DNA of 64,000 nt. Origin: Ktedonobacterales bacterium (GTDB lineage Bacteria; Chloroflexota; Ktedonobacteria; Ktedonobacterales; DATBGS01). The position numbers and the translations under genes were made by a program. Positions 1-8,660 of this stretch are shown piece after piece. Location: assembly GCA_036557285.1 (NCBI GenBank), contig DATBHW010000046.1:1-64000 (forward strand). The letters run 5' to 3'. Position 1 is the first letter of the stretch. Each line of letters begins with the position of its first letter. The notes below the pieces were generated by a model, which was not told where the DNA came from, made no database searches, and was given only the letters and a program-made list of their open reading frames with translations.

Positions 1-78
1 TGTTCGGGAGCGGGTCAGGTGTTCGAGGTCAGCGCGTTCCTCGGGCGTCAGGTCACGTGTGGGCAGGGGACGGGGCAT
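1..78 (-). CDS. IS630-type transposase, N-terminal fragment cut by window edge
   Basis: The reverse strand reads 26 open codons from an ATG at 78-76 to the window edge. A good ribosome site (GGAGGTG) lies 4 bases upstream. The peptide begins MPRPLPTRDLTPEERADLE. This looks like the helical N-terminus of IS630-family and related helix-turn-helix transposases, in which a TxEER-type motif precedes the DNA-binding helices. Only the first 26 residues are visible, so the catalytic DDE domain cannot be checked. It is divergent from the NurA gene that follows, so the end of the element must lie between 79 and 153. Another helix-turn-helix protein is possible. Confidence 0.45.
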   Translation of the reverse strand, partial: MPRPLPTRDLTPEERADLEHLTRSRT

Positions 79-153
79 CGGGCACCTCCAGCAAGCAGAT
101 GCCCGTATTATAGCAGATACTTACCGGATGGACCACTTAGAAGGAGCCTGGCT

Positions 154-1272
154 ATGATTGATCCAGAGAGCCAAAGGGCTTTAAGGCGAGAGATCGTAGA
201 GCGTATGATGGCTGATCGCGTGGTTCTTGATAAGCTAAGGGAAGAAATTCGCCCCCTGCGTGGCGCGATCCGGCTCATTCAGCCAAGGACAACAACATCC
301 ATATCCCTGGTGGCAACTGATGGGGGAAATAATAGCTTGCAATTTGACCCCTTTTTGATGCAGCTTGTGAGGATTGTTGATTCTAGTAATAATGAGTATT
401 GTCTGGAAGCTATTACCCCCACGACCAGTGTTGCCAGCCTCAGTGCCAGACAATTCAACGAAGATGGGAGTCCAAGCACTCCGCTTGGGGAAGTGATGGC
501 CTATTTAGGCGTGAGCCACCTGCAAGACCTCAGTCCTATGATCCGCAGTGATGCCGATGGTCGGCCAACCAGCCCAAGTTGGATACAGGATTATAGAGAA
601 CTTGTTGAATGGGCAATCCTCTTTCACCTCTTGAGGAAGAAGGACTTTGGAACAGATACATTAATTATCTATGATGGTTTGCTTCGTAGCAAAGTCTTTG
701 CTGGGGATTTGTTTAAGCAATACCTGATGGGTATTGGTGAGGGCATTGAGGCCCAGAAACGGAAAAATCGCAGAAAGTTGTATCTGGCCGGTGTTGCTAA
801 ACAGAGCAAGGTTCTTACACGCTATCGGCTGGCAATGATGCTTGAGAATATCCTCACGACAGATTACCCTGCATACTTGGAGATTCCTAGGGAGATCGAG
901 GAAAAGTCTTACCTCTGGAGAGAATATGCCCACGATGATGGTCAGTTTGTTGGGGGCAAGCTGTTCTTTGTGAAGTTTGGGAGTAACCGTCGTGATCCGA
1001 TCTGGCCGATTGATATTTATCTCTCCCAGGTATCTGAAGCGCAAGATATTCTTGGTTACATGTTGGCAGATGCTATCAACGGGTTCCCTGTCCCGTTTTA
1101 TCCGCTCTGCCTCCAAAAAGCTCATGAGAGCGCAGCTTTAGTAGACTTTGATTTTGCTGTGCTACAAGATTACATCTATGAGGGCATCCGCCGCGCCCTT
1201 GATGATGAGGCTCCAGTGCTGGATACCTTTCGTCTCCAAGTGGATGATCCAGCGCGCAGGCGCTATGAATAG
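154..1272 (+). CDS. nurA: NurA-domain nuclease
   Basis: A 372-residue protein of the NurA family, 5'-3' nucleases with an RNase H-like fold that work with the HerA translocase in DNA end resection or phage defence. The two acidic NurA motifs are visible: a TDGG motif (Asp56) after the N-terminal helix and an IIYDG motif (Asp174). ATG 154 is chosen because AGAAGGAG lies just upstream, whereas the 45 codons available before it have no ribosome site and unlikely composition. The HerA gene starts 12 bp downstream, so the two are co-transcribed. In bacteria this pairing occurs both as repair machinery and as an accessory anti-phage module; the transposase next to it fits an accessory origin. Confidence 0.8.
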   Translation: MIDPESQRALRREIVERMMADRVVLDKLREEIRPLRGAIRLIQPRTTTSISLVATDGGNNSLQFDPFLMQLVRIVDSSNNEYCLEAITPTTSVASLSARQFNEDGSPSTPLGEVMAYLGVSHLQDLSPMIRSDADGRPTSPSWIQDYRELVEWAILFHLLRKKDFGTDTLIIYDGLLRSKVFAGDLFKQYLMGIGEGIEAQKRKNRRKLYLAGVAKQSKVLTRYRLAMMLENILTTDYPAYLEIPREIEEKSYLWREYAHDDGQFVGGKLFFVKFGSNRRDPIWPIDIYLSQVSEAQDILGYMLADAINGFPVPFYPLCLQKAHESAALVDFDFAVLQDYIYEGIRRALDDEAPVLDTFRLQVDDPARRRYE

Positions 1273-1284
1273 GGGAGCTTGCCG

Positions 1285-3414
1285 ATGGGTTCTATCGACC
1301 TCTTCTCCCGCGCTCATATTGTTGGTGTCTTTCGTGGTTTCCGCGAAGGTGGTCTGGAGTTTCATGCAGATTTAACCCTTCCCTACAAGAGCCATTTCCA
1401 AAGCATCCCGATGCACGGACAGTTTCTTCTGGTTCAACTAGAAACACCCGATGCTGCGGTGCTTGGAAGAATCGTTTCTCTTTCTTCAGAAGGCAAACTT
1501 GCTAGCGGTTCCGGTGAGGAGTTTAATATCCGCGCCGTTCAAGATAATCGCCCTATCCCTGAAGATTTACGCAAGCAATATCTGAAATACCGTGTCAATA
1601 TTCGAGTACTTGGCGTGCTGAGAATAAACGCGCATGGGAAGTTGGTCTTTGCTCCATCACATCGTAGGCTCCCTCATGTCGGTAGCCCGGTGGCTTTTCC
1701 TTCTGAAGAAGTGTTACGGGAAATCGCTGGACACAATAGAAATGGGGCCTCCATCGGCTACTTAGCCTTGGGGGAATATATCTACGCTCAGAAAGGGCAG
1801 GATGTTGTTATCGAGGATTGGATGCAGATGATGGAACAACCGGATGTGCTTATCAAATTTCCCATTGAAAATCTTGTCTCCCGACGCTCGTTCATTCTGG
1901 CGCGCGCAGGGTTCGGTAAATCAAATCTCAACAAATTACTCTTTAGCAAGCTTTATGAGCAGACGCCCACTGTTAAAAAGCGTAGTGGCAAACAAGTTCC
2001 TGTTGGGACGATTATTTTTGACCGCGATGGAGAGTATTTCTGGCCTGATGATAAAGGGCGGGCTGGACTATGTGATGTTCCTACTTTGCAAGATAAGTTG
2101 GTGGTCTTTACGTCACGTAAGGCTCCGAGTGCTTTTTATCAGTCGTTTGTTGCCGGGGGGATCAAATTAGACCTTCGTCGGCTCAAGCCAGCCGATGTCA
2201 TTGGCATTGCGCTTTCAGCAGAGCGGCAAGAACAGCAAAATGTGCGTAAGCTCGCAGCGGTGTCCCAGGAAGGTTGGGTGGAACTGGTAAATCTCATCTC
2301 CCCTAATAAAAACCAAACTCCTCTTAAGGAGATTATGCGCCTTCTTCAACTTGACAACAAGCAAGAAATTGAGGCGCTGGCTGCACGTGGAAACATGACT
2401 ACCATTGTGCAAATGCTTCATGACCCCGGAAGCCAACTCATGGATATGCTATTTGGCGCTCTTTCTGAAGGGAAGCTATGTATTGTTGATGTCTCGCAGA
2501 TGCGTAGCGGCCCGGCTCTGGTTCTTTCAGGTTTGATTCTACGACAGATATTTGACAGAAATCAAGCAGAGTTTACTGCCGCAGAACCAAAAACTATTCC
2601 TACCATTGCAGTTGTTGAGGAAGCACAGGCCGTGCTGAATGAGCGAGCCTCGGCTGCGGAACCTTATATCACCTGGGTAAAGGAGGGTCGCAAATACGAC
2701 CTTGGGGCCTTACTCATTACACAGCAGCCGGGGAGTATCCCTACGGAAATACTCAGCCAGGGAGATAACTGGTTCATTTTCCATCTGCTTTCATCCGCCG
2801 ATCTTCTGAACCTCCAGCGTGCCAATGCGCATTTTAGTGAAGACCTCCTCAGCACCCTCTTGAATGAACCCATTGCTGGGCAAGGCGTTTTTTGGAGTTC
2901 GGTCAGCGGTACCCCCTATCCTGTTCCGCTGCGCGTACTCTCGTTTGAGCATATGTACAGTGCGCTTGACCCAACCTATACAAAGGGTTCCGTTGATACT
3001 TTTGCGCGCAGATTGCAAGCTGAGTATCAGCATCTCATCAAGCAGGCTTTACTGCACAAGCAAGGTGACATGGCAAAGCCCGATGTTACGGCACAAGAGG
3101 ACCAGCTTACAGCGGATGAAGTTGATCAGGAAGGCCCAGATGTTTTAGAGATTTGCAAGCGCAAAGCCCTGGAAGCCCTCGAACATGATGCTGGCTTCAT
3201 GCAGAAGATGCAAAATGAGGGAGTATCCTGGGGATTTATTGTAAAGTTCCTTGAAGAGTATTTTCCCTCCACCTTCCAAGATCGCAATCGCATTGCGCTT
3301 AATCTGGTTCGAACGGCTCTCGATACATTTTTTGGACGTGAGGGTGAGGGCTGGCATTCTTATAGGGATCTGGAGAGAAACAACAGGCTCTATGTTCGGG
3401 CAGGAAAAGGCTAA
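1285..3414 (+). CDS. herA: HerA-like hexameric ATPase/DNA translocase
   Basis: A 709-residue HerA/FtsK-superfamily ATPase. The N-terminal 170 residues fit a HAS-barrel domain. The Walker A motif GFGKS has Lys212, and the Walker B strand ends in VVEEAQ (Glu445, Glu446). The C-terminal 150 residues are acidic and helical and are not part of the core. ATG 1285 follows AGGGGAG at a spacing of 7; a TTG at 1279 is too close to that site. HerA is expected to load the NurA dimer on double-stranded DNA and power degradation. It ends just before the convergent redox operon. Confidence 0.85.
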   Translation: MGSIDLFSRAHIVGVFRGFREGGLEFHADLTLPYKSHFQSIPMHGQFLLVQLETPDAAVLGRIVSLSSEGKLASGSGEEFNIRAVQDNRPIPEDLRKQYLKYRVNIRVLGVLRINAHGKLVFAPSHRRLPHVGSPVAFPSEEVLREIAGHNRNGASIGYLALGEYIYAQKGQDVVIEDWMQMMEQPDVLIKFPIENLVSRRSFILARAGFGKSNLNKLLFSKLYEQTPTVKKRSGKQVPVGTIIFDRDGEYFWPDDKGRAGLCDVPTLQDKLVVFTSRKAPSAFYQSFVAGGIKLDLRRLKPADVIGIALSAERQEQQNVRKLAAVSQEGWVELVNLISPNKNQTPLKEIMRLLQLDNKQEIEALAARGNMTTIVQMLHDPGSQLMDMLFGALSEGKLCIVDVSQMRSGPALVLSGLILRQIFDRNQAEFTAAEPKTIPTIAVVEEAQAVLNERASAAEPYITWVKEGRKYDLGALLITQQPGSIPTEILSQGDNWFIFHLLSSADLLNLQRANAHFSEDLLSTLLNEPIAGQGVFWSSVSGTPYPVPLRVLSFEHMYSALDPTYTKGSVDTFARRLQAEYQHLIKQALLHKQGDMAKPDVTAQEDQLTADEVDQEGPDVLEICKRKALEALEHDAGFMQKMQNEGVSWGFIVKFLEEYFPSTFQDRNRIALNLVRTALDTFFGREGEGWHSYRDLERNNRLYVRAGKG

Positions 3415-3450
3415 GCCAATGAAGCTTCCTGGCGATGAAGGAGCTACGCC

Positions 3451-4155
3451 TTATGACCCCCTGTACGGCCATTTATTAGGCCGACGTGGCGATGCTGGAA
3501 TGATGACAAATTCGTCATCATCATCGTCATCCTCTGGCAACTCCTCTGGAGCTGGCTCGCGCCGGGGCCGATTGAGGAAGCGCATCAAGACCAGAAAACC
3601 AATGGCAGCGGAGGCTCCCGCGTAGAGTGCTCGCATCCAGAGTTCGCCAGCATCACTGCCCGCCAGAAGCCCGTGAAGTGTGACCAGGACAAAGGTGGCA
3701 AAGCTGGCATAGTGCAGCATGCGCCAGAAGCGATAGGGAATGGAGCGGCGTATCCACGTGCTGCATAGGACGACTACCAGCGTGTAGAGGGCGACGACCC
3801 CCAGATCGACGGCCAGCGGGCGATAGGGTTCGTCGGCAGGCAGGAGGATATTCCCCAATGAAAAGGGAAGGAAAGGATCATAGATCAATGTGACCAGATG
3901 CAAGACCACCAGGGCAGCGAAGATTGTCGCCAGCACCTGATGAAGTTCATCTACGACCCAGGATAAGTGCTCGCCAGACCCACGCGCCACCCCGCGCACC
4001 ATGCCGAGCATGGCGGCAAAGGTCAGCGTCACATAGGCTGATACGGCGGTGGTGCGTGTCAGATACCAAAGCAGCGGGCTGGGGGCTGCTGCGGCCTCCG
4101 CCAGCGTGCTGGGTCTTTGCCCCCAAAGGCTGCTCGCCAACAGAGTCACATCCAT
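3451..4155 (-). CDS. Ferric-reductase-like transmembrane protein
   Basis: A 234-residue polytopic protein with about five to six membrane segments. It resembles the ferric reductase-like/MsrQ cytochrome-b domain: histidines lie on two helices (the DELHQ and LHLV segment, and the MLHY and LHG segment), suited to binding haem. The C-terminus is a cytoplasmic tail with six consecutive aspartates. The start overlaps the end of apbE by 10 bp, so translation is coupled. With ApbE and the flavin/iron-sulfur oxidoreductase upstream, it probably moves electrons across the membrane. The electron acceptor is not evident from the sequence. Confidence 0.65.
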   Translation of the reverse strand: MDVTLLASSLWGQRPSTLAEAAAAPSPLLWYLTRTTAVSAYVTLTFAAMLGMVRGVARGSGEHLSWVVDELHQVLATIFAALVVLHLVTLIYDPFLPFSLGNILLPADEPYRPLAVDLGVVALYTLVVVLCSTWIRRSIPYRFWRMLHYASFATFVLVTLHGLLAGSDAGELWMRALYAGASAAIGFLVLMRFLNRPRREPAPEELPEDDDDDDEFVIIPASPRRPNKWPYRGS

Positions 4156-5246
4156 ACCATGCCTCCTCCACCGCAGGTATCAAGATATGCCTGCATGTTT
4201 GCGGATAAGACAACCTCGCCCGTGCCAAGGACGAGCAGCAATGCCACGCCTTTATCGGCCTTTACCTGGGCGGCTCCTGCCCAGGCTTGCTCCACCGCAT
4301 GGAGCGCGTCGGGATAGCCGCGCAACAGCGCCACTTTCGTGGCAGCTTCGGCGCGGGCTGTGGTTGGCGCCAGAGCAGTAGCGGTGGCGATCAGGCGGGC
4401 CGATTCGGCTTCTTCCATCTCTTCTTCTCCTGTAAAGGAAATCCAGACATTGGCTGGAAGGCCAGTGCGCGGGTCAAGCAGATGATGCCGCCGCTGGCCT
4501 CCCTGCTGCCAAAAGCGATGGGTACCTCCTGAGGTTGCCAGGCCGCCCTGACCCAGCGTCAGGACAGCGATATTTGGCGTTGGGCCTGGGCGGTGATCGT
4601 AGCGTGGGTCACGAATGCCGACTGCCCAGTGTTCATCCGGCTGACGTTGGCCGCGCAGGCGCAGGTCGCCCCCAACGTTGATAATGACGTTCTCGAAGGA
4701 GCGAAAGCAGCGTTTCAGCGCGGCATCTGCTGCCCAGCCCTTGGCAATCCCACCCAGGTCGAGCCGTGTCCCTTCAGGGAGATGGATGCGCTGGCGCCTG
4801 GCGTCCATCTGAATCCTGTGCCAGCTTCCGTCGGAGGCCGAAGGGCCTGTTTGCGTTTCGGGCAGTGTGGCCGCCTCGCTGGTAATCTGCGCAAAGTCTC
4901 GATCATAGCCTAGCGCCTCCAGTTGTGGCAGCAAAGTCGGATCGAAGAGACCGTCGCTCATTTCTGCGGCGATTAGTGCTTCCTGCACAGCAGTAAAGGT
5001 GAGCCGGGAAACGCCGCGCCAATGACCAGCGGCGTTGTTCAACTGGCACAGTTCACTCTCAGGATTGAAACGAGTCAGCCGCTGCTCGACTTCTCTGAGC
5101 CACGCCATACAGGCGGCTATAGCCGCCTGGGCGCTGGCTTCTTCCGCAGGCGGAACGGCTACGTGTACGCTCACGTCTGTCGCCATCATCCGGGTCGTTT
5201 GCTCTACCAGCCGGTATTCTTGTTGTGCAATGCTGGCCTGCATCAT
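4146..5246 (-). CDS. apbE: FAD:protein FMN transferase (ApbE)
   Basis: A 366-residue ApbE protein, which transfers FMN from FAD to a Thr or Ser of target redox proteins. Visible family motifs are RMMATDV near residue 20, LDLGGIAKGWAAD, NVGGDLR, TSGGTHRFW and HLLDPRTG. The last three line the FAD and Mg sites. Unlike most ApbE proteins it has no signal peptide or lipobox, so it should act in the cytoplasm. It sits 25 bp after the oxidoreductase gene and overlaps the membrane gene. No recognisable FMN_bind target domain is encoded in this operon. Confidence 0.9.
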   Translation of the reverse strand: MMQASIAQQEYRLVEQTTRMMATDVSVHVAVPPAEEASAQAAIAACMAWLREVEQRLTRFNPESELCQLNNAAGHWRGVSRLTFTAVQEALIAAEMSDGLFDPTLLPQLEALGYDRDFAQITSEAATLPETQTGPSASDGSWHRIQMDARRQRIHLPEGTRLDLGGIAKGWAADAALKRCFRSFENVIINVGGDLRLRGQRQPDEHWAVGIRDPRYDHRPGPTPNIAVLTLGQGGLATSGGTHRFWQQGGQRRHHLLDPRTGLPANVWISFTGEEEMEEAESARLIATATALAPTTARAEAATKVALLRGYPDALHAVEQAWAGAAQVKADKGVALLLVLGTGEVVLSANMQAYLDTCGGGGMVWM

Positions 5247-5271
5247 GTGGCGCCTTCTAGCCTGTGTAGGG

Positions 5272-6783
5272 TTACGAGGTTCCTGATGTGGCGGTAGGTG
5301 TTGGCGTTGGTTTCGGAGGTTTCGGTGTTGGCGTCGGCGTCGGCGGCCTGGGCGTCGGCGTTGGCGTTACCCCTGGCTTCGGCGTTGGCGTTGCCTGTGG
5401 CCGGGGTGTAGGTGTTGTTCCTGGCCTGGGTGTGGGCGTTACGCCTGGCCTGGGTGTAGACCCGGAAGGGGCAGCGGTTGGCGTGTTTCCCTGGCTGGCC
5501 TGGGTGGGAGTGACGCCCGTTTTCGGCTGAGAGCTTGCCAGAGTGCTTGCTGGCTTGTGATTGGTGAGCATCCAGGAGCCAAAGACCAGCCCGCCTACTG
5601 CCAGCAGCGCGGTCAAGCGAGTGCGCATAATGGCAGCGTGTCGTGTGTTGATCATCGCCCCGGGAACGGCTCCAACAGTTGCGCCTCCTGCTGGCGCTCG
5701 TCCACCGGAGGCAAGCGTCACATCTCCCTGGGGCATGGCAACACAACTCAGGACATAGCCAGCCCGACGCTCAGCCGCGCTGAGCGCCTCGCCGACGGGG
5801 CTTACCTGCCCCGAAAGCACCCTCAACTTGCAGGCGCCACACGCTCCTGCCCGGCAGCTAAAATCGGGGCGATAGCCATGTCGTTCCAGAGTGGCAAGCA
5901 GTGTCTCGTTGGCCCGCGCGTCCAGAACCGCCCCCGTTTCTTCCACCCGAACCTGCGCCACGCTGGGCAAACCGCCGCTGATAGCGTTCCCTCCGCGCTC
6001 AATGGTCTGAGCCTGGCTGGTTTGCGGCGCAAAGACTTCCGCATGCACCTGCTCGTCGGGAACCTCACACTCTTCTAGCAGCCCGTGCAGATCGCGCTTC
6101 AGTGTTTCAGGGCCACACATGTACCAATGCGCCTGTAATGCCAGGTGTTCAGCCTTTGACAACACGGCTTCTGGTGTCATGCGGTTGCCATCAGAGGAGA
6201 GATAGAACCAGCGGCTCAGCCAGCGCTCTCTAGGGTCCATCTCTTGTAGTTCGCGGCGGTAAATCATATCCGCCAGCGATCTCGCCGCGTAGTGCAGTTG
6301 CACCTGTGGGCAGTATTCCGGCGGGAGGAGCGCCAGCGCGCTGAGCATCCCCATAATGGGAGTGATCCCGCTGCCTACCGCCACAAAAATTAGTGGATCG
6401 CCTGGCTGGAGGTTTTTGGGCAGGGTGAAGGTTCCACGCGGTATACTTGCGAAGAGGATCGACCCCTCTTTGACTTTATCATACAAGTAGGTGGAAACGG
6501 TACCCAGGTGGAGCCGCTTAATGGTGATTTCCCAGGGCAGGTCGGGCCGTCCATCGCCACAAAGCGAATAGGAGCGATAGATAGTCCCGCGAAATGTCGG
6601 CAGGGCCAGCGTGACGAACTGCCCCGGCTGGTACGGCGCAGGAGCCTGCTCGGTATCTGGCAGCACGAGATAGAGCGTGACGGTCTCTGGCGCAATGATC
6701 TCACGCTGGAGTACCTGCACCGGCATCATATTGGCCGGTGACACAATTGGCAGTCCGCCAGTCTCGCCATTCCTGGAACTCAT
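5272..6783 (-). CDS. Flavin/2Fe-2S oxidoreductase with C-terminal membrane anchor and Pro-Thr tail
   Basis: A 503-residue modular protein. Residues 15-110 form an FAD-binding barrel (RSYSLCGDG), residues 115-250 an NAD-binding domain (GSGITPIMGM and a CGPE motif), and residues 270-355 a plant-type 2Fe-2S ferredoxin (CRAGACGAC, then C about 30 residues later). This is the order in HCR/PaaE-type reductases. What follows is unusual: a hydrophobic segment (TALLAVGGLVFG) and about 90 residues of Thr-Pro repeats. The topology would be a cytoplasmic reductase anchored by one helix with a disordered tail outside. First gene of the operon with apbE and the cytochrome-like protein. Confidence 0.8.
   Translation of the reverse strand: MSSRNGETGGLPIVSPANMMPVQVLQREIIAPETVTLYLVLPDTEQAPAPYQPGQFVTLALPTFRGTIYRSYSLCGDGRPDLPWEITIKRLHLGTVSTYLYDKVKEGSILFASIPRGTFTLPKNLQPGDPLIFVAVGSGITPIMGMLSALALLPPEYCPQVQLHYAARSLADMIYRRELQEMDPRERWLSRWFYLSSDGNRMTPEAVLSKAEHLALQAHWYMCGPETLKRDLHGLLEECEVPDEQVHAEVFAPQTSQAQTIERGGNAISGGLPSVAQVRVEETGAVLDARANETLLATLERHGYRPDFSCRAGACGACKLRVLSGQVSPVGEALSAAERRAGYVLSCVAMPQGDVTLASGGRAPAGGATVGAVPGAMINTRHAAIMRTRLTALLAVGGLVFGSWMLTNHKPASTLASSQPKTGVTPTQASQGNTPTAAPSGSTPRPGVTPTPRPGTTPTPRPQATPTPKPGVTPTPTPRPPTPTPTPKPPKPTPTPTATSGTS
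5285..5510. repeat. Low-complexity repeat encoding the Thr-Pro tail
   Basis: Imperfect tandem units of 6 to 12 bases built on GGCGTT and GGTGTT on the plus strand encode the TPTP-rich tail of the oxidoreductase. It is coding on the minus strand; the open plus-strand frame of GV repeats is its shadow. Length variation between strains is likely. Confidence 0.8.
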
Positions 6784-7104
6784 GGGGTTCTTCCCTTTCT
6801 CAACTAAGCGCTTAACGCGTTAATTGTCCCACTCGGCGTTCACATGAAAGGCAACAAAAGCGCCATTTTTTCCATGATTCAGGTGAGAGTCGGCAAGTCA
6901 CTGGGCTGCATAGAATGGCACACTGCTTGCCGGGATTGAAAAGCGTCAACAGCTTGACGCTGATAAAGGAAAACTCAGCAATAGCATATCATGGCGCTCG
7001 GCTGTTTGTATGCCTTTCAGGCGTCGCTGCTATTATAGAGCCAGGAGTCACTTCTTTGTGATGATGCTATGAGCCAGCTAGCCCATTTTTCCTACATCTG
7101 CCTC
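6784..7104. other. Intergenic region upstream of the redox operon
   Basis: 320 bases without a gene, between the redox operon and the methyltransferase, both on the minus strand. It must hold the redox promoter. It contains a perfect inverted repeat GCGTCAA-cagc-TTGACGC at 6943-6960, which could be an operator or the end of the methyltransferase transcript. No convincing -35/-10 pair was identified. Confidence 0.4.
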
Positions 7105-8628
7105 TCATGAGAAGAGCGTTGGCTGCCTATATTGCTTGACTGCTTCTAGCCCTGCTGCTCTTGAGGCTGAGGCAGGAATCGGAAGGCGCTCCAATGCGCG
7201 CGGCTCGACCTTGATGGCTCCAGCCCCGTAGGATTTGCCTACCAGCGGAAGGTTGGCAAGCGTATCGGGATGGGTAAGAGCGCTCCAGAGCTTCTCCAGG
7301 AAGGCCGGGTCACTTTCATGAGGGTAGACACAGAGGAAGCCCGTCAAGGGCATGACACTGGCGATGTTGCGAATGAAGCGGGCGTGCCGACGGCCAAGAT
7401 AGGCAAATAAAAAGGGTGGCACAGCGCGAACCTCCATCTTATACCAGGGGCGTCGTTGCGCGATCAATGGTCGCTGTGGAAGACCAAGTTTTTCACCCTC
7501 CAGGAGATAGTGCTGTACGCTTGGTGGAAATCCAGCGAGGGGTCGACCATCCAGCGACAGCAGCAATGTAGGTCGCCCGGCTGCTTGAAGCTGCTGAAGC
7601 ATTCCTGGGGTAATCGTGTTCCCATCCACGTCGCGCGTGCGCCCGACGGCCAACCGCAGAAACTCATCTGGTATCTCCAGCGATCTGGCCTGCTCTCTGG
7701 TCAGGAAGAAAAAGTCGTTGGCGCCCGTAGCAATTCCACGCCAGACCCGCGCTACATCGGCCAGGACTATTCCAGACTGGCGCTCGGCGGCTGGCGGTCG
7801 TGAGAGGCCAGTGGAGAGACCTTCGCTAAGTGGTCTGTGGTGAATGCGCAGTGGGCCATCTGGCTCCGCGCCAAAGCCTGATCTGATCCACGTCTGGAGT
7901 TGCGTTGTTTCTGCCTGAGCGCACTGCGTCCACCAGAAGTCCGTCGCTGGCTCCGTCTTGCGGATCAGAAAGATCATCGGGTTGGTGTCTACCTGGGGAA
8001 AGGGAGATGCGGCTGGGGTGAAGGTTACGACAGCTTCCAGATGATAGCGCTGTGTGATCCACTCCCACAGCGGGCGGGCAAAAACGCCCTCACAGGTATC
8101 GGCGGGCATAATGAACGCCAGCCGCCCCCCAGGGGCGAGCAGTTGCAGCGCGCGCAGCAGGAAATAGATATGGAGTCCTGCCCGGCCATCAATGGCGGCT
8201 CCTAGCAGATTGGCGCTGTACGTTTTGAGATATGCCTTGACCTCGGCAGGCAGGCGATGGTGTCGGATGTACGGCGGATTAGCGACAATGGCGTTGAAGC
8301 GTCTGGCAGGCGGGTGCAAGACAAAGTTGCTCATCTGCACTGAGGCCAGATCATCTGCCGTTAAGCCATGCTGGGCGGCCTGCTGGAGCGCCGCCTGATC
8401 AATCTCGGCGCCCAGCAGTTCAATGCGGCTGCCCAGGCGTTCACCAATGACTTTCGCCGCCTTGAAGAAGGCGCCTGCCCCGACTGCCGGATCGAAAATA
8501 TGGTCAGTCTCGCTTTGCAGCACATAGCTCACCATTGCCTGGGCAATCCAATCAGGCGTCCAAAACTGCCCCTTTTCCCGAAGCGCCTCGCGGGCCGGTC
8601 CAGCGGCTGGTAGTCTTTGCGGCTGCAT
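7105..8628 (-). CDS. N6-adenine DNA methyltransferase (modification subunit)
   Basis: A 507-residue gamma-type adenine methyltransferase. Motif I is DPAVGAGAFF, the family's QFWTP(D) motif X precedes it, and motif IV is NPPY. After the catalytic half comes a TaqI-like C-terminal target-recognition region with the LVGKSYGAG and RALERLPIP segments typical of Eco57I/TaqI-like methylases. It lies 32 bp downstream of a gene resembling AccI-type endonucleases, on the same strand, so it is read as the protecting methyltransferase of that pair. If the pair is AccI-like the site would be GTMKAC. Confidence 0.85.
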   Translation of the reverse strand: MQPQRLPAAGPAREALREKGQFWTPDWIAQAMVSYVLQSETDHIFDPAVGAGAFFKAAKVIGERLGSRIELLGAEIDQAALQQAAQHGLTADDLASVQMSNFVLHPPARRFNAIVANPPYIRHHRLPAEVKAYLKTYSANLLGAAIDGRAGLHIYFLLRALQLLAPGGRLAFIMPADTCEGVFARPLWEWITQRYHLEAVVTFTPAASPFPQVDTNPMIFLIRKTEPATDFWWTQCAQAETTQLQTWIRSGFGAEPDGPLRIHHRPLSEGLSTGLSRPPAAERQSGIVLADVARVWRGIATGANDFFFLTREQARSLEIPDEFLRLAVGRTRDVDGNTITPGMLQQLQAAGRPTLLLSLDGRPLAGFPPSVQHYLLEGEKLGLPQRPLIAQRRPWYKMEVRAVPPFLFAYLGRRHARFIRNIASVMPLTGFLCVYPHESDPAFLEKLWSALTHPDTLANLPLVGKSYGAGAIKVEPRALERLPIPASASRAAGLEAVKQYRQPTLFS

Positions 8629-8660
8629 GCTTTCAAGTATCCTCTCACCGGAAACTGCTG

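Noticed and set aside
5288-5530. Plus-strand open frame of GV repeats
   Set aside because: It is the antisense of the Thr-Pro tail of the oxidoreductase; low complexity and no ribosome site.
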